Assembly: GCA_902775555.1 (NCBI GenBank)
Contig: CACYMQ010000017.1
Coordinates: 1-41,953 of the forward strand
Reading direction: 5' to 3'
Length of the DNA: 41,953 bases
Origin: an uncultured Lachnospiraceae bacterium
GTDB lineage: Bacteria; Bacillota; Clostridia; Lachnospirales; Lachnospiraceae
In this document: positions 28,272-35,388 of the stretch, piece by piece
Numbering within the stretch: the stretch's first letter is position 1
Layout: each line of letters opens with the position of its first letter
Notes under the pieces: model-generated
What the model was told of the DNA's origin: nothing
Seen by the model: only the letters and a program-made list of their open reading frames with translations
Databases searched by the model: none
Position numbers and translations under genes: made by a program

Positions 28272-28736
28272 TTAATATCTGGCCACGTTGCTTCTCATGC
28301 CGATCTCACGGATGCTGTCACCCATGATCCAGAGGATCATCCTGTCAACCAGTGCGGACAGATGTCCCTTTCCTTCTCTGAGTATATCATAGGTCCTGTT
28401 ATTCTCCTCCGGTGCGGTCTCATTCAGAAATCCGCCGTCCGGTTCATTGTCATCAATATAAGCGATCGCCTCGGCAACTGCCTCGGGGAATCTGCTACTG
28501 TCCGCCTGCAGCCATTCGTATTTATCATAGATCATTTTCTCAATTTCGGAAACCGTCATTTCCTTCATGCATCTTCCGATAAAGATATCCTGATACATAT
28601 CCTTACAGCTGCTGATATGCATAAAGTGACTGTCACCCCAAAGAATATCGGCCATGGATACCAATACCGGATATACATTGTCATAACTTCCGAAATACAT
28701 CTGCTCATTGCTGATCTCATATCCCATAACCTTCAT
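28272..28736 (-). CDS. Hypothetical 154-aa protein
   Basis: No family recognised. The protein is soluble-looking, acidic and rich in Met and Tyr. It has mixed helical segments (MTVSEIEKMIYDKYEWLQAD, FPEAVAEAIAYIDDNEPDGG) and a hydrophobic C-terminal helix (SALVDRMILWIMGDS). No signal peptide, Cys cluster or nucleotide-binding motif was seen. The start is ATG 28736 after AGGAGGAAGGG, which supports real translation. It stands alone between the lipid-kinase terminator (28905-28936) and the hairpin at 28195-28242, so it is probably its own transcription unit. Confidence 0.72.
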   Translation of the reverse strand: MKVMGYEISNEQMYFGSYDNVYPVLVSMADILWGDSHFMHISSCKDMYQDIFIGRCMKEMTVSEIEKMIYDKYEWLQADSSRFPEAVAEAIAYIDDNEPDGGFLNETAPEENNRTYDILREGKGHLSALVDRMILWIMGDSIREIGMRSNVARY

Positions 28737-28812
28737 GATCCCTTCCTCCTATCGACCTCTGATCTTATATGTTCACAGGACTCTTCCCGGTAATGATCCT
28801 CTTTACGATTCT

Positions 28813-28842
28813 GAGTTTATCAGTTTTTTCCTCCTGTAAACT
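28813..28842 (-). other. Small hairpin presenting a GGAGG-like loop upstream of the 154-aa gene
   Basis: Arms GAGTTTA/TAAACTC extended by CAG/CTG, with GAGGAAAAAA in the loop on the minus strand. It lies about 80 nt before the ATG at 28736. No ORF follows the loop directly. Confidence 0.35.
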
Positions 28843-28904
28843 CCGCATGTCAGTTTTGATCATCTGAATGTAATATATAACAGTCTGCAGGAAGTTTTTC
28901 TGCA

Positions 28905-28936
28905 CAAAAAGACCGGGCCGCATCCGCAGCCCGGTC
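28905..28936 (-). terminator. Terminator of the que/lipid-kinase operon
   Basis: 8-bp GC-rich stem (28911-28918 and 28929-28936) followed on the minus strand by CTTTTTGTG. It is placed 30 bp after the lipid-kinase stop. Confidence 0.85.
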
Positions 28937-28966
28937 AATCATGAGTTTCCCTATGATCCGTTTTGA

Positions 28967-29956
28967 TTATCTGGAAAGAAGATGTGCTTTCTTTACACCG
29001 GCCGGAACCAGTGCTTCCGTAGCCGGATCTCCGTAGGTCGTAAGATCTCCCAGCACCAGATTTACCGCATTATGCAGGTTGTCCACACGTGCCTGCTTGT
29101 AATCTCCGGCGAATTCCCCGTCCACGGTCCAGGGGATCTCTTCGATCCCTTCAACCTTCACGCATTTTGCGCGTTCGTACACGATATAATCCTCCACCTG
29201 TTTGTTGGTCACAACCGCCTGAAGGATCCGTTCCAGCTCGATGGGGTTCCTGGGTTTCCGGATGAAGACACACTCGAACTCACCGTCATGGAAGGACATA
29301 TCCCGAAGTCCGACGATACGGAACCCTCCAACGGATCTGGAATTCGTCACCTGCCCGTAAATGAAATCTCCCCTGATGATCCTGCCGTCGAAGGAGGCCT
29401 TCAGGCGGTAGGTCTTCACACTGGTGAGGGACTTCGCACCCTCGATGACATATGCGGCATGCCCCAGCTTCGCCTTCATATTACGGGGTGTGGCATAGGA
29501 TACCTCCGTGAAGATACCGAAAGCCGCCACATAGACGAACATCCTGTTTCCGAGCCTTCCTATATCCACAGGGCAGACCTTGCCTCTCACGATCTGACGG
29601 GCCGCAGTAACGGGATCCCGGCTGATGCAGAGACTCTTGGCATAATCATTTGTCGAGCCGCAGGGGATATAGCCGATGGGAGGAACCTTGTCCGTCCGCT
29701 CCGAAAGGCGCATGACACCGGTCACCGCGTTATCCACGGACCCGTCACCGCCGGAGATGACGATCAGGTCATGCAGATCTCCCACGTCATAGATATGCTG
29801 TTCCGCATCCTCCGCAGACTTTGTTGTATAGACCTCCACATGGTATCCGGCACGTGAGAACTCGTCCACGACCTCCACCATTTTCGTCTTCAGTACATTT
29901 TTCCCGGCCTTAGGATTCACAATGAAGATCATATTTTTTTGCGACATAATTCTCAT
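28967..29956 (-). CDS. Diacylglycerol/lipid kinase family protein
   Basis: 329 aa, standard length for DgkB/YegS-type kinases. N-terminal FIVNPKAGK, the nucleotide-binding [10 protein letters not shown] (GGDG motif) and [14 protein letters not shown] are diagnostic. The C-terminal beta-rich domain holds the substrate site. It would phosphorylate a membrane lipid such as diacylglycerol; the precise substrate is unknown. It overlaps the queC 3' end by 47 bp. The ATG at 29956 has a purine tract only 2 nt away, so ATG 29947 (MSQKN) is an equally likely start. Its place at the end of the que operon seems to be transcriptional convenience. Confidence 0.92.
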   Translation of the reverse strand: MRIMSQKNMIFIVNPKAGKNVLKTKMVEVVDEFSRAGYHVEVYTTKSAEDAEQHIYDVGDLHDLIVISGGDGSVDNAVTGVMRLSERTDKVPPIGYIPCGSTNDYAKSLCISRDPVTAARQIVRGKVCPVDIGRLGNRMFVYVAAFGIFTEVSYATPRNMKAKLGHAAYVIEGAKSLTSVKTYRLKASFDGRIIRGDFIYGQVTNSRSVGGFRIVGLRDMSFHDGEFECVFIRKPRNPIELERILQAVVTNKQVEDYIVYERAKCVKVEGIEEIPWTVDGEFAGDYKQARVDNLHNAVNLVLGDLTTYGDPATEALVPAGVKKAHLLSR

Positions 29957-30587
29957 ATCCTCTCTTCCGTAATTTGCATGCAGGGCAGTTTCCGCAGCCC
30001 TCGCCGATGATCCCGTTGTAACAGGTGAGCGTCATATCCCGCACCAGTTCAAATCCGCCCAGCTCGTCCGCCAGGGCCCAGGTCTCCTCCTTATCGATCC
30101 ACATAAGGGGAGTGATGAGATCAAACTCATAATCCATAGCCAGGTTCAGGGTCGTATTCAGGGACTTGATGAAAATATCCCTGCAGTCCGGATATCCGGA
30201 GAAATCACTCTGGGATACGCCGGTCAGTATGTCCGTGATGCCATGGGTCTTGGCATAAATGGCAGCATAGGTCAGGAACAGGAGATTTCTTCCCTCCACA
30301 AAAGAGTTGGGGGGTCCTTCCTCCGGTGCGTCCGTATCCACCGGGATATCCTCCCGGGTCAGGGAATTGGGTGCCAGCTGATTCAGTTCCTGTAGATTCA
30401 GGATGGTATGCCTGACCTGCAGACGCTCTGCGATGGCCGCGGCACATTCCAGTTCCTTCCTGTGTCTCTGTCCGTAATCAAAGGAGATCGCTTCCGCCTC
30501 CTCATAGTGGTTCAGTGCATAGAGCAGGCATGTTGTCGAATCCTGTCCGCCGCTGAAGACCACCAGTGCTTTCTTTTTATTCTTCAT
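29910..30587 (-). CDS. queC: 7-cyano-7-deazaguanine synthase
   Basis: 225 aa from ATG 30587, chosen because AGGAG sits 5 nt upstream; the longer frame to 30623 has no such site. QueC converts 7-carboxy-7-deazaguanine to preQ0 with ATP and ammonia. It shows the PP-loop [13 protein letters not shown] at the N terminus and the zinc-binding Cys set C-(x)[15 protein letters not shown] at the C terminus. It sits in the order queD-queE-folE-queC and completes the route from GTP to preQ0. Confidence 0.96.
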   Translation of the reverse strand: MKNKKKALVVFSGGQDSTTCLLYALNHYEEAEAISFDYGQRHRKELECAAAIAERLQVRHTILNLQELNQLAPNSLTREDIPVDTDAPEEGPPNSFVEGRNLLFLTYAAIYAKTHGITDILTGVSQSDFSGYPDCRDIFIKSLNTTLNLAMDYEFDLITPLMWIDKEETWALADELGGFELVRDMTLTCYNGIIGEGCGNCPACKLRKRGYENYVAKKYDLHCES

Positions 30588-30674
30588 TTCCACTCCTTCG
30601 TGTATAGCCGGCCGGTTCATCATTTCCCCGGCATAATCTGTCAGAACCGGTCGGTCAGTCTGTGTATGACGGGA

Positions 30675-31262
30675 CTACACCTGTCGCGGGACCAGTGCGA
30701 GGACCTGGTCCTTCAGGCTGTGATCTGTCTCAAATGCGCCGCGCACCGTCAGCGTCACGGTCTCCGAGGACATATTGCGGATGCCCCGCGCCGTCATGCA
30801 GCTGTGTTTTCCGGTGATCAACACCGCCACATCCTCCGTGCCTGCGATCTTACCGATGATCTCCGCGATATCCGCGCCGATCCTCTCCTGCAGCTGCAGC
30901 CGCTTGCAGACCATGTCCGCCACCCGCGCGATCTTGCTGATGCCGATGACCCGGTCCGTAGGTACATAAGCCACGGATATCTTCATATCATACATCAGCG
31001 CCATGTGATGCTCACAGTAGCTGAAGGCTCCGATATCCCGTACCAGCACGATGTCCTTCTTCGTTCCTTCGGTGATGGGAAATGTCTTGTTGAACATCGC
31101 GGCGATCTCATCATTGGTATACTGAACGCCTTCGAACACCTCCTGATACATCCGCGCCACCCGGTCCGGTGTCTCCGCCAGTCCCGGCCGGTCCGGATCC
31201 TCTCCGATCGCCTCCAGGATACCTCTTACATGCTCCCTGATCTTGTCCAGATCCATACTCAT
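30675..31262 (-). CDS. folE: GTP cyclohydrolase I
   Basis: 195 aa, full length for FolE. It opens GTP to dihydroneopterin triphosphate, the substrate of QueD and also of folate synthesis. Motifs: EDPDRPGLAETPDRVARMY (N-terminal), SYCEHHMALM (zinc Cys/His/His), GISKIARVADM, LQLQERIGADIAE and SCMTARGIR (second zinc Cys). The start is ATG 31262 after GGAG, and the SD lies just downstream of a perfect 12-bp tandem repeat. Its location inside the que genes suggests it feeds 7-deazaguanine synthesis. Confidence 0.97.
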   Translation of the reverse strand: MSMDLDKIREHVRGILEAIGEDPDRPGLAETPDRVARMYQEVFEGVQYTNDEIAAMFNKTFPITEGTKKDIVLVRDIGAFSYCEHHMALMYDMKISVAYVPTDRVIGISKIARVADMVCKRLQLQERIGADIAEIIGKIAGTEDVAVLITGKHSCMTARGIRNMSSETVTLTVRGAFETDHSLKDQVLALVPRQV

Positions 31263-31273
31263 CTTGCTTCTCC

Positions 31274-31297
31274 TTACTCTCTTACTTACTCTCTTAC
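31274..31297. repeat. Perfect 12-bp tandem repeat before folE
   Basis: TTACTCTCTTAC occurs at 31274-31285 and again at 31286-31297, directly upstream of the folE ribosome site and downstream of the queE stop (31305). Confidence 0.9.
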
Positions 31298-31304
31298 TTT
31301 TCGT

Positions 31305-31985
31305 CTATACGCCCTTCTTCTCCGGATCCCAGATGAATTTATGAAGCTGCAGCTGCAGCCGCACCTGATTCAAACGGTATTCCTTCATATATTCAACGAT
31401 CTCCTTCGGATCGATCCTTCCGAAAACAGGACTTATGTAAACTTTATAGTTCTGATCCTCCGGCAGATCACGTCTGTTTTTCTGTTCCCTCTCCCGGAGC
31501 CAGTCCAGATCGTTACGATCACTGACCACACATTTCACGGTATCGACGGGGCGGAGCAGTCCCATATTTTCCCAGATCATATGGTCTGACATACCGCTTC
31601 CCGGGCATTTGATATCCATCGTATAGGTCACCCGGTCCGAGATCCCGATAAAGCGGTCCAGCGGCACGGCCCCGTTGGTCTCCACCTCGATATGCAGGGA
31701 CTCATCCAGGGACAGCCGCAGCAACAGCTGATCCACATCCGGAGCCAGCAGGGGTTCCCCGCCGGTCAGCGTGACATTTGTGATCCCGGTCTCCTTCACC
31801 CACTCAAACAGTTCCTCCTCCGAAAGCAGTTCGACGGGAGCATCGGGATCACAGGACCACCGGGTATCGCAATAATTACAGCAGAGATTACAGCCCGCCA
31901 GCCGGATAAAGCAGGACAGTTCTCCCGCACGCCGGGCTTCTCCGTTGATACTGACAAATCGTTCCGTTACATGGTACGTTCCCAT
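31305..31985 (-). CDS. queE: 7-carboxy-7-deazaguanine synthase (radical SAM)
   Basis: 226 aa. QueE rearranges 6-carboxytetrahydropterin to 7-carboxy-7-deazaguanine. The N-terminal YHVTERFVSINGEARRAG and the cluster-binding CNLCCNYCDTRW (Cys at positions 1, 5 and 8 give CX3CX2C) are clear. LTGGEPLLAPDVDQLL is the conserved SAM/GGE motif, and later IEVETNGAVPL and MDIKCPGSGM match the family. The start is ATG 31985 with AAGGGTGG upstream. It lies downstream of queD behind a gap with degenerate repeats. Confidence 0.96.
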   Translation of the reverse strand: MGTYHVTERFVSINGEARRAGELSCFIRLAGCNLCCNYCDTRWSCDPDAPVELLSEEELFEWVKETGITNVTLTGGEPLLAPDVDQLLLRLSLDESLHIEVETNGAVPLDRFIGISDRVTYTMDIKCPGSGMSDHMIWENMGLLRPVDTVKCVVSDRNDLDWLREREQKNRRDLPEDQNYKVYISPVFGRIDPKEIVEYMKEYRLNQVRLQLQLHKFIWDPEKKGV

Positions 31986-31997
31986 GTGCCACCCTTT

Positions 31998-32084
31998 CTA
32001 TCCTTCACGGATCACCGTATGGAATGCTTCACAAACCAACATATACAATGCCTCACGGATCAATATACAATAAAGCCCGGATCT
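31998..32084. repeat. Degenerate tandem repeats of about 22 bp between queD and queE
   Basis: Four imperfect units at about 31998-32016, 32017-32040, 32041-32062 and 32063-32084, sharing ATATACAAT/GTATGGAAT starts and TCACGGATC/CCCGGATC ends. The gap 31986-32116 holds no other gene-like ORF. Confidence 0.6.
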
Positions 32085-32116
32085 CCGTCCCCATGTACGG
32101 GATCCGTCCCGCAGGC

Positions 32117-32536
32117 TTATTCTCTGTACCCTGCGCAGTTATTCGGAGTTTCATATACCCGGACCTGCGTCACGGGACAGCCCTTTTGCTTCATCAGATC
32201 ATAAAAATACTTTGCGAAGTTTTCAGCGGTCGGACGGAAGGGAAATTCCAGCACCCGAAAGCCCTCATCCTTCAGCGCTTCCATCGTCACAGGCTTCAGA
32301 CTGTCCGCTTCGATGAGAAGACAGTGATCCAGACGGTTTGCTTCCTCCCGGAGAACGCTCTTTACCTCGGAGAAATCCATCACCATCCCGCGGCACTGCC
32401 CGTCCGGCTGCAGCTCCTCCGCAGCCAGCTCCACCTCCACCGTCCAGCGGTGGCCATGAAGATTCGCACATTTTCCTTCATAGCCCTTCAGGAAATGTGC
32501 GCTGTCAAAACACGCTTTTGTCTGTAGTGTATACAT
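32117..32536 (-). CDS. queD: 6-carboxy-5,6,7,8-tetrahydropterin synthase
   Basis: 139 aa from ATG 32536, chosen because AGGAGG lies 7 nt upstream; a longer frame to 32611 runs through the leader terminator. QueD turns dihydroneopterin triphosphate into 6-carboxytetrahydropterin. Motifs: FDSAHFLKGYEGKCANLHGH (zinc His residues and catalytic Cys), MVMDFSEVKSVL, LDHCLL and RPTAENFAKYF, with a PNNCAGY end. HGH is followed by Arg-Trp rather than the common Asn. It is the first gene of the que operon and is preceded by a terminator-like leader. Confidence 0.95.
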   Translation of the reverse strand: MYTLQTKACFDSAHFLKGYEGKCANLHGHRWTVEVELAAEELQPDGQCRGMVMDFSEVKSVLREEANRLDHCLLIEADSLKPVTMEALKDEGFRVLEFPFRPTAENFAKYFYDLMKQKGCPVTQVRVYETPNNCAGYRE

Positions 32537-32585
32537 AAGAGGATCCTCCTTTCCGACGGATCTTCCGGCCGGTGACCCGGCCCGC

Positions 32586-32616
32586 AAAAAACAGCAGGTG
32601 GCATAAACCACCTGCT
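32586..32616 (-). terminator. Strong terminator hairpin between thrC and queD, possibly an attenuator
   Basis: Perfect 9-bp stem (32593-32601 and 32608-32616) followed on the minus strand by GTTTTTTGC. It ends about 50 nt before the queD ATG. No promoter is visible between hairpin and queD, so queD transcripts may start upstream and pass through it. Confidence 0.85.
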
Positions 32617-32714
32617 AAAGTACATAACAATCCCTTAGTATGTGGTCCCGGTTTTGATAAAGCTGGAGGTGTACCAATGAACAGCTGACCGTGTAATGAT
32701 CCGTAAATGCGGCT
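32617..32714 (-). promoter_or_regulatory. Candidate structured leader upstream of the queD terminator
   Basis: On the minus strand it can form AGCTG...CAGCT (32661-32686) and ACATA...TATGT (32622-32643). CACCT in the first loop and ACCAC between the stems are complementary to AGGTG and GTGGT of the terminator left arm, so a competing fold is possible. It does not match the preQ1-I consensus. Function is unproven. Confidence 0.3.
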
Positions 32715-34202
32715 CTAGATCCCCAGGAATCCTTTTACCACCGCTTCCATCTCTTCCTTCTCGCATACCGTCTTATGCAGGATCTCTGCACTCCGGATAT
32801 CCTCGATGGCCTGAGGCACCTTCACGCCCGAAAGTTCCTCCAGCTTATCCACCAGGGCAAAATCCTCCTGACTGTCATATGCCGGATCAATGGCTGTCAT
32901 CACACTTCTTGTAAATTTATACGGACTGGCTGTGGATGCGATCACCGTCGGTGTCGTATCGCCGGTCTCTTCCTTATATCTGTCATAAACCGCTGCCGCA
33001 ACCGCCGTGTGGGTATCGATGATATATCCGTCCTCTTCGTAAATGGTCCGAATGGTCTTTGCCACCGTATCCATATCCGCAAAGTTTCCGTAGAACGGTT
33101 CCAGCGCCTTCTTCATCTCATCGGTGATCGTATATTTTCCGGTCTCGGAAAGCTCTTTCATCAGAGTCGCATTCTTCTCTGCATCATTTCCTGCGATCCG
33201 ATAGATCAGGCGCTCCAGATTACTGGAGATCAGGATGTCCATCGACGGGGAAGACGTCAAGATGAATTCCCTGTTTCTGTCATAGACACCGGTGGTAAAG
33301 AAATCAAACAGAACCTTATTGTCGTTGGAAGCACAGATAAAACGGTTGACCGGAAGTCCCATAAGCGATGCATAGTAAGCCGCAAGGATATTTCCGAAAT
33401 TTCCCGTGGGGACCACGATGTTGATCCTGTCTCCCGCCTTGATCTCACCGGACTTCACCAGTTGGCCGTATGCATAATAGTAATAAACCATCTGCGGAAC
33501 CAGACGTCCGATATTGATGGAATTTGCCGATGAGAAACGGAAGCCCTTCTCCCCGAGATATGCACCCAGCGCAGGATCGCTGAACATTTTCTTCACGCCT
33601 GTCTGTGCGTCATCAAAATTGCCCGTGATCCCTGCCACGAAGGTATTCTTTCCGCGTTCCGTCACCATCTGCTTCTCCTGGATGGGGCTGACTCCGGACT
33701 TCGGATAGAATACTGCGATCCGCGTACCCGGAACATCCGCAAAGCCTGCAAGTGCCGCCTTTCCGGTATCTCCGGATGTGGCAGTCAGGATCACGATCTC
33801 CTGATCCGAATGATTCTTCTTTGCAGCCGTGGTCATAAGATACGGCAGGATGGAAAGCGCCATATCCTTAAAGGCGATGGTCTTGCCATGGAACAGCTCC
33901 AGAAAATGTGTTCCGTGATGGGAAACAAGCGGAGCGATCCGATCATCATCAAACTTGGTATCATACGCACCATGGATGCAGTATTTCAGCTCCTCCTCGG
34001 TAAAGTCCGTGAACATGCGGCTCATTACCTCATATGCCACTCCGCAGTAATCCATTTCCGCCAGCTGCTCCAGAGGCACTTCCATGACCGGGATCTCATC
34101 CGGAACGAAGAGTCCCCCTTCATTTGCAAGTCCCTGCAGGATCGCCTGTGATGCTGTTACTGCTTCTTCCTTATTTCTTGTGCTTCTGTATAAAAAACTC
34201 AT
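32715..34202 (-). CDS. thrC: Threonine synthase
   Basis: 495 aa, full length for the longer fungal/proteobacterial-like type. PLP-dependent conversion of O-phosphohomoserine to threonine. Motifs: YRSTRNKEE at the N terminus, LFHGKTIAFKDMALS (PLP-binding Lys in FKD), LTATSGDTGKAALAG (substrate phosphate site) and VPTGNFGNILAAYYA (PLP phosphate-binding loop). The start is ATG 34202. It follows the 3D-domain gene by 52 bp and ends 98 bp before the leader terminator. No T-box leader was seen before it. Confidence 0.97.
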   Translation of the reverse strand: MSFLYRSTRNKEEAVTASQAILQGLANEGGLFVPDEIPVMEVPLEQLAEMDYCGVAYEVMSRMFTDFTEEELKYCIHGAYDTKFDDDRIAPLVSHHGTHFLELFHGKTIAFKDMALSILPYLMTTAAKKNHSDQEIVILTATSGDTGKAALAGFADVPGTRIAVFYPKSGVSPIQEKQMVTERGKNTFVAGITGNFDDAQTGVKKMFSDPALGAYLGEKGFRFSSANSINIGRLVPQMVYYYYAYGQLVKSGEIKAGDRINIVVPTGNFGNILAAYYASLMGLPVNRFICASNDNKVLFDFFTTGVYDRNREFILTSSPSMDILISSNLERLIYRIAGNDAEKNATLMKELSETGKYTITDEMKKALEPFYGNFADMDTVAKTIRTIYEEDGYIIDTHTAVAAAVYDRYKEETGDTTPTVIASTASPYKFTRSVMTAIDPAYDSQEDFALVDKLEELSGVKVPQAIEDIRSAEILHKTVCEKEEMEAVVKGFLGI

Positions 34203-34254
34203 GCATTCCTCCCGGACCGCATCTCATTTTTGCACGGTCCTCTCCTGTTACTTC

Positions 34255-35094
34255 TTACGGCATCTTATAGACATCCATATACTGGACGCCAAAATCATTC
34301 GCTTCTTCGTGTGTATTAAAATATACATCGATACGATGTCCGTGAATACTTCCGCCGCGGTCCTCCACCACATACAGCTTTCCGCCTACGATCAGCTTCG
34401 TCCCAAAGGGAAATTCCTTCGGAGCAGCTATGGTATGGTTCGCAGTCGTCATGGCTCCGCTGGCCGTGATACCGTCATTCTTGTCACAGCATGCGGCACA
34501 GGCACAGTATGCCGTGATCTTCCACTTACCCAGATACTCTGCCCCGCTCGTTGCGGGATCCACATAGATCGGTGCAGATGCAGGGCCTACATAATAACCG
34601 AGGGCTTCATTCATTCCCCCCTGTGTATTCGGATTCTGTGTCGGCCCCACCACCACGGTCTGTTCCGTGGCCGTAAGGTCATTCAGCTTATATTTCTCCG
34701 AACGTTTCTTTGCCACATCCCTTACATATCCGTCATTGATCTTCAGGATATTGTCCAGAGCGATCTTCCTTCTTTCATCCTTGGTCACCTCTTCGACCTT
34801 CTCTTCCTTCGGCTGAACCTGACCGGACAGTTCCGGATGAAGGGCTTCATAACTGACCGTCTTAAAGCCCGCTTCGTACGTCGGCGCTTCGTAAAGCTCT
34901 CCGGCCGCAACGATACGCCCGTAGGACTTCGTCATCTCCTGATGCTTTGTATAGAGGGCAACGCCGACTACCGTGACCAGACCGATCACCACCAGCCCGG
35001 ACAGGAAGTTCAGAAGCCTTACCTTAAATGGTTTCTTCTCTTTCAGATAATCATAATCATCATCCAAACCAAATTCAAAATCGTCATCCAGCAT
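34255..35094 (-). CDS. Membrane-anchored 3D-domain protein (peptidoglycan-acting candidate)
   Basis: 279 aa. An acidic cytoplasmic N terminus (DDDFEFGLDDDYDYL), one membrane helix at about 29-46 (LLNFLSGLVVIGLVTVVGV), then an extracytoplasmic region with a charged linker and a C-terminal 3D domain of about 190-279. The three Asp-containing segments are visible: TAYCACAACCDKNDG, VEDRGGSIHGHRIDVYF and the terminal NDFGVQYMDVYK. 3D domains share a fold with MltA lytic transglycosylases and occur in Rpf/YabE proteins. No G5 or SLT domain is present. The start ATG 35094 has AAGGAGG. Promoter at 35155-35183. Confidence 0.88.
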   Translation of the reverse strand: MLDDDFEFGLDDDYDYLKEKKPFKVRLLNFLSGLVVIGLVTVVGVALYTKHQEMTKSYGRIVAAGELYEAPTYEAGFKTVSYEALHPELSGQVQPKEEKVEEVTKDERRKIALDNILKINDGYVRDVAKKRSEKYKLNDLTATEQTVVVGPTQNPNTQGGMNEALGYYVGPASAPIYVDPATSGAEYLGKWKITAYCACAACCDKNDGITASGAMTTANHTIAAPKEFPFGTKLIVGGKLYVVEDRGGSIHGHRIDVYFNTHEEANDFGVQYMDVYKMP

Positions 35095-35154
35095 AGATGC
35101 CCTCCTTTCCGCAAAGGATCAAAAAAACAGTACGTCCGGATCTTGGACTACAGT

Positions 35155-35183
35155 ATTATAGCAGATGAAACACCACTTGTCAC
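35155..35183 (-). promoter_or_regulatory. Promoter of the 3D-domain gene
   Basis: Minus strand GTGACA, 17-nt spacer, TATAAT, with TG before the -10 (TGC TATAAT). It starts 8 bp after the stop of the 55-aa ORF. Confidence 0.68.
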
Positions 35184-35190
35184 CGAATTC

Positions 35191-35358
35191 TTATATGGAT
35201 TCCGAAAACGGCTCAAACCGGTATCCTTCTTCCACCACAAGGGCCGTGTCCATACAGCCCTGCTTCTTCACCCCATATTTTTCCAGATGATCCTGTACGA
35301 GATTCGCAAGTTCCACAATACCGGAAGCATCTGTGTTCACATTTGCACTAAATCTCAT
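35191..35358 (-). CDS. Very short anti-sigma/RsbW-like protein (55 aa, possibly truncated)
   Basis: The ORF runs from ATG 35358 (GGGGGTG 6 nt upstream) to TAA at 35191, in the 30-bp shadow of the SpoIIE-type phosphatase stop. Residues about 8-44 (TDASGIVELANLVQDHLEKY and GVKKQGCMDTALVVEEG) resemble the first helices of RsbW/RsbT-type HATPase anti-sigma kinases, in which a helix like ALVVEE carries the N-box. No N-box Asn, G1 or G2 box follows: the ORF stops and a promoter begins. It is either a remnant of a full kinase (about 140 aa) or a minimal protein. The similarity is by eye and moderate. Confidence 0.5.
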   Translation of the reverse strand: MRFSANVNTDASGIVELANLVQDHLEKYGVKKQGCMDTALVVEEGYRFEPFSESI

Positions 35359-35388
35359 CCAGCACCCCCTTCCTGATGAAGTACTATC

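Noticed and set aside
32671-32683. GGAGGT followed by ATGAACAGCTGA on the plus strand as a leader peptide
   Set aside because: It encodes only three residues, and no plus-strand gene follows.
32537-32714. preQ1-I riboswitch in front of queD
   Set aside because: Looked for the short C-rich stem-loop with an A-rich tail. The terminator is present but the aptamer consensus is not, so only an unspecified leader is reported.
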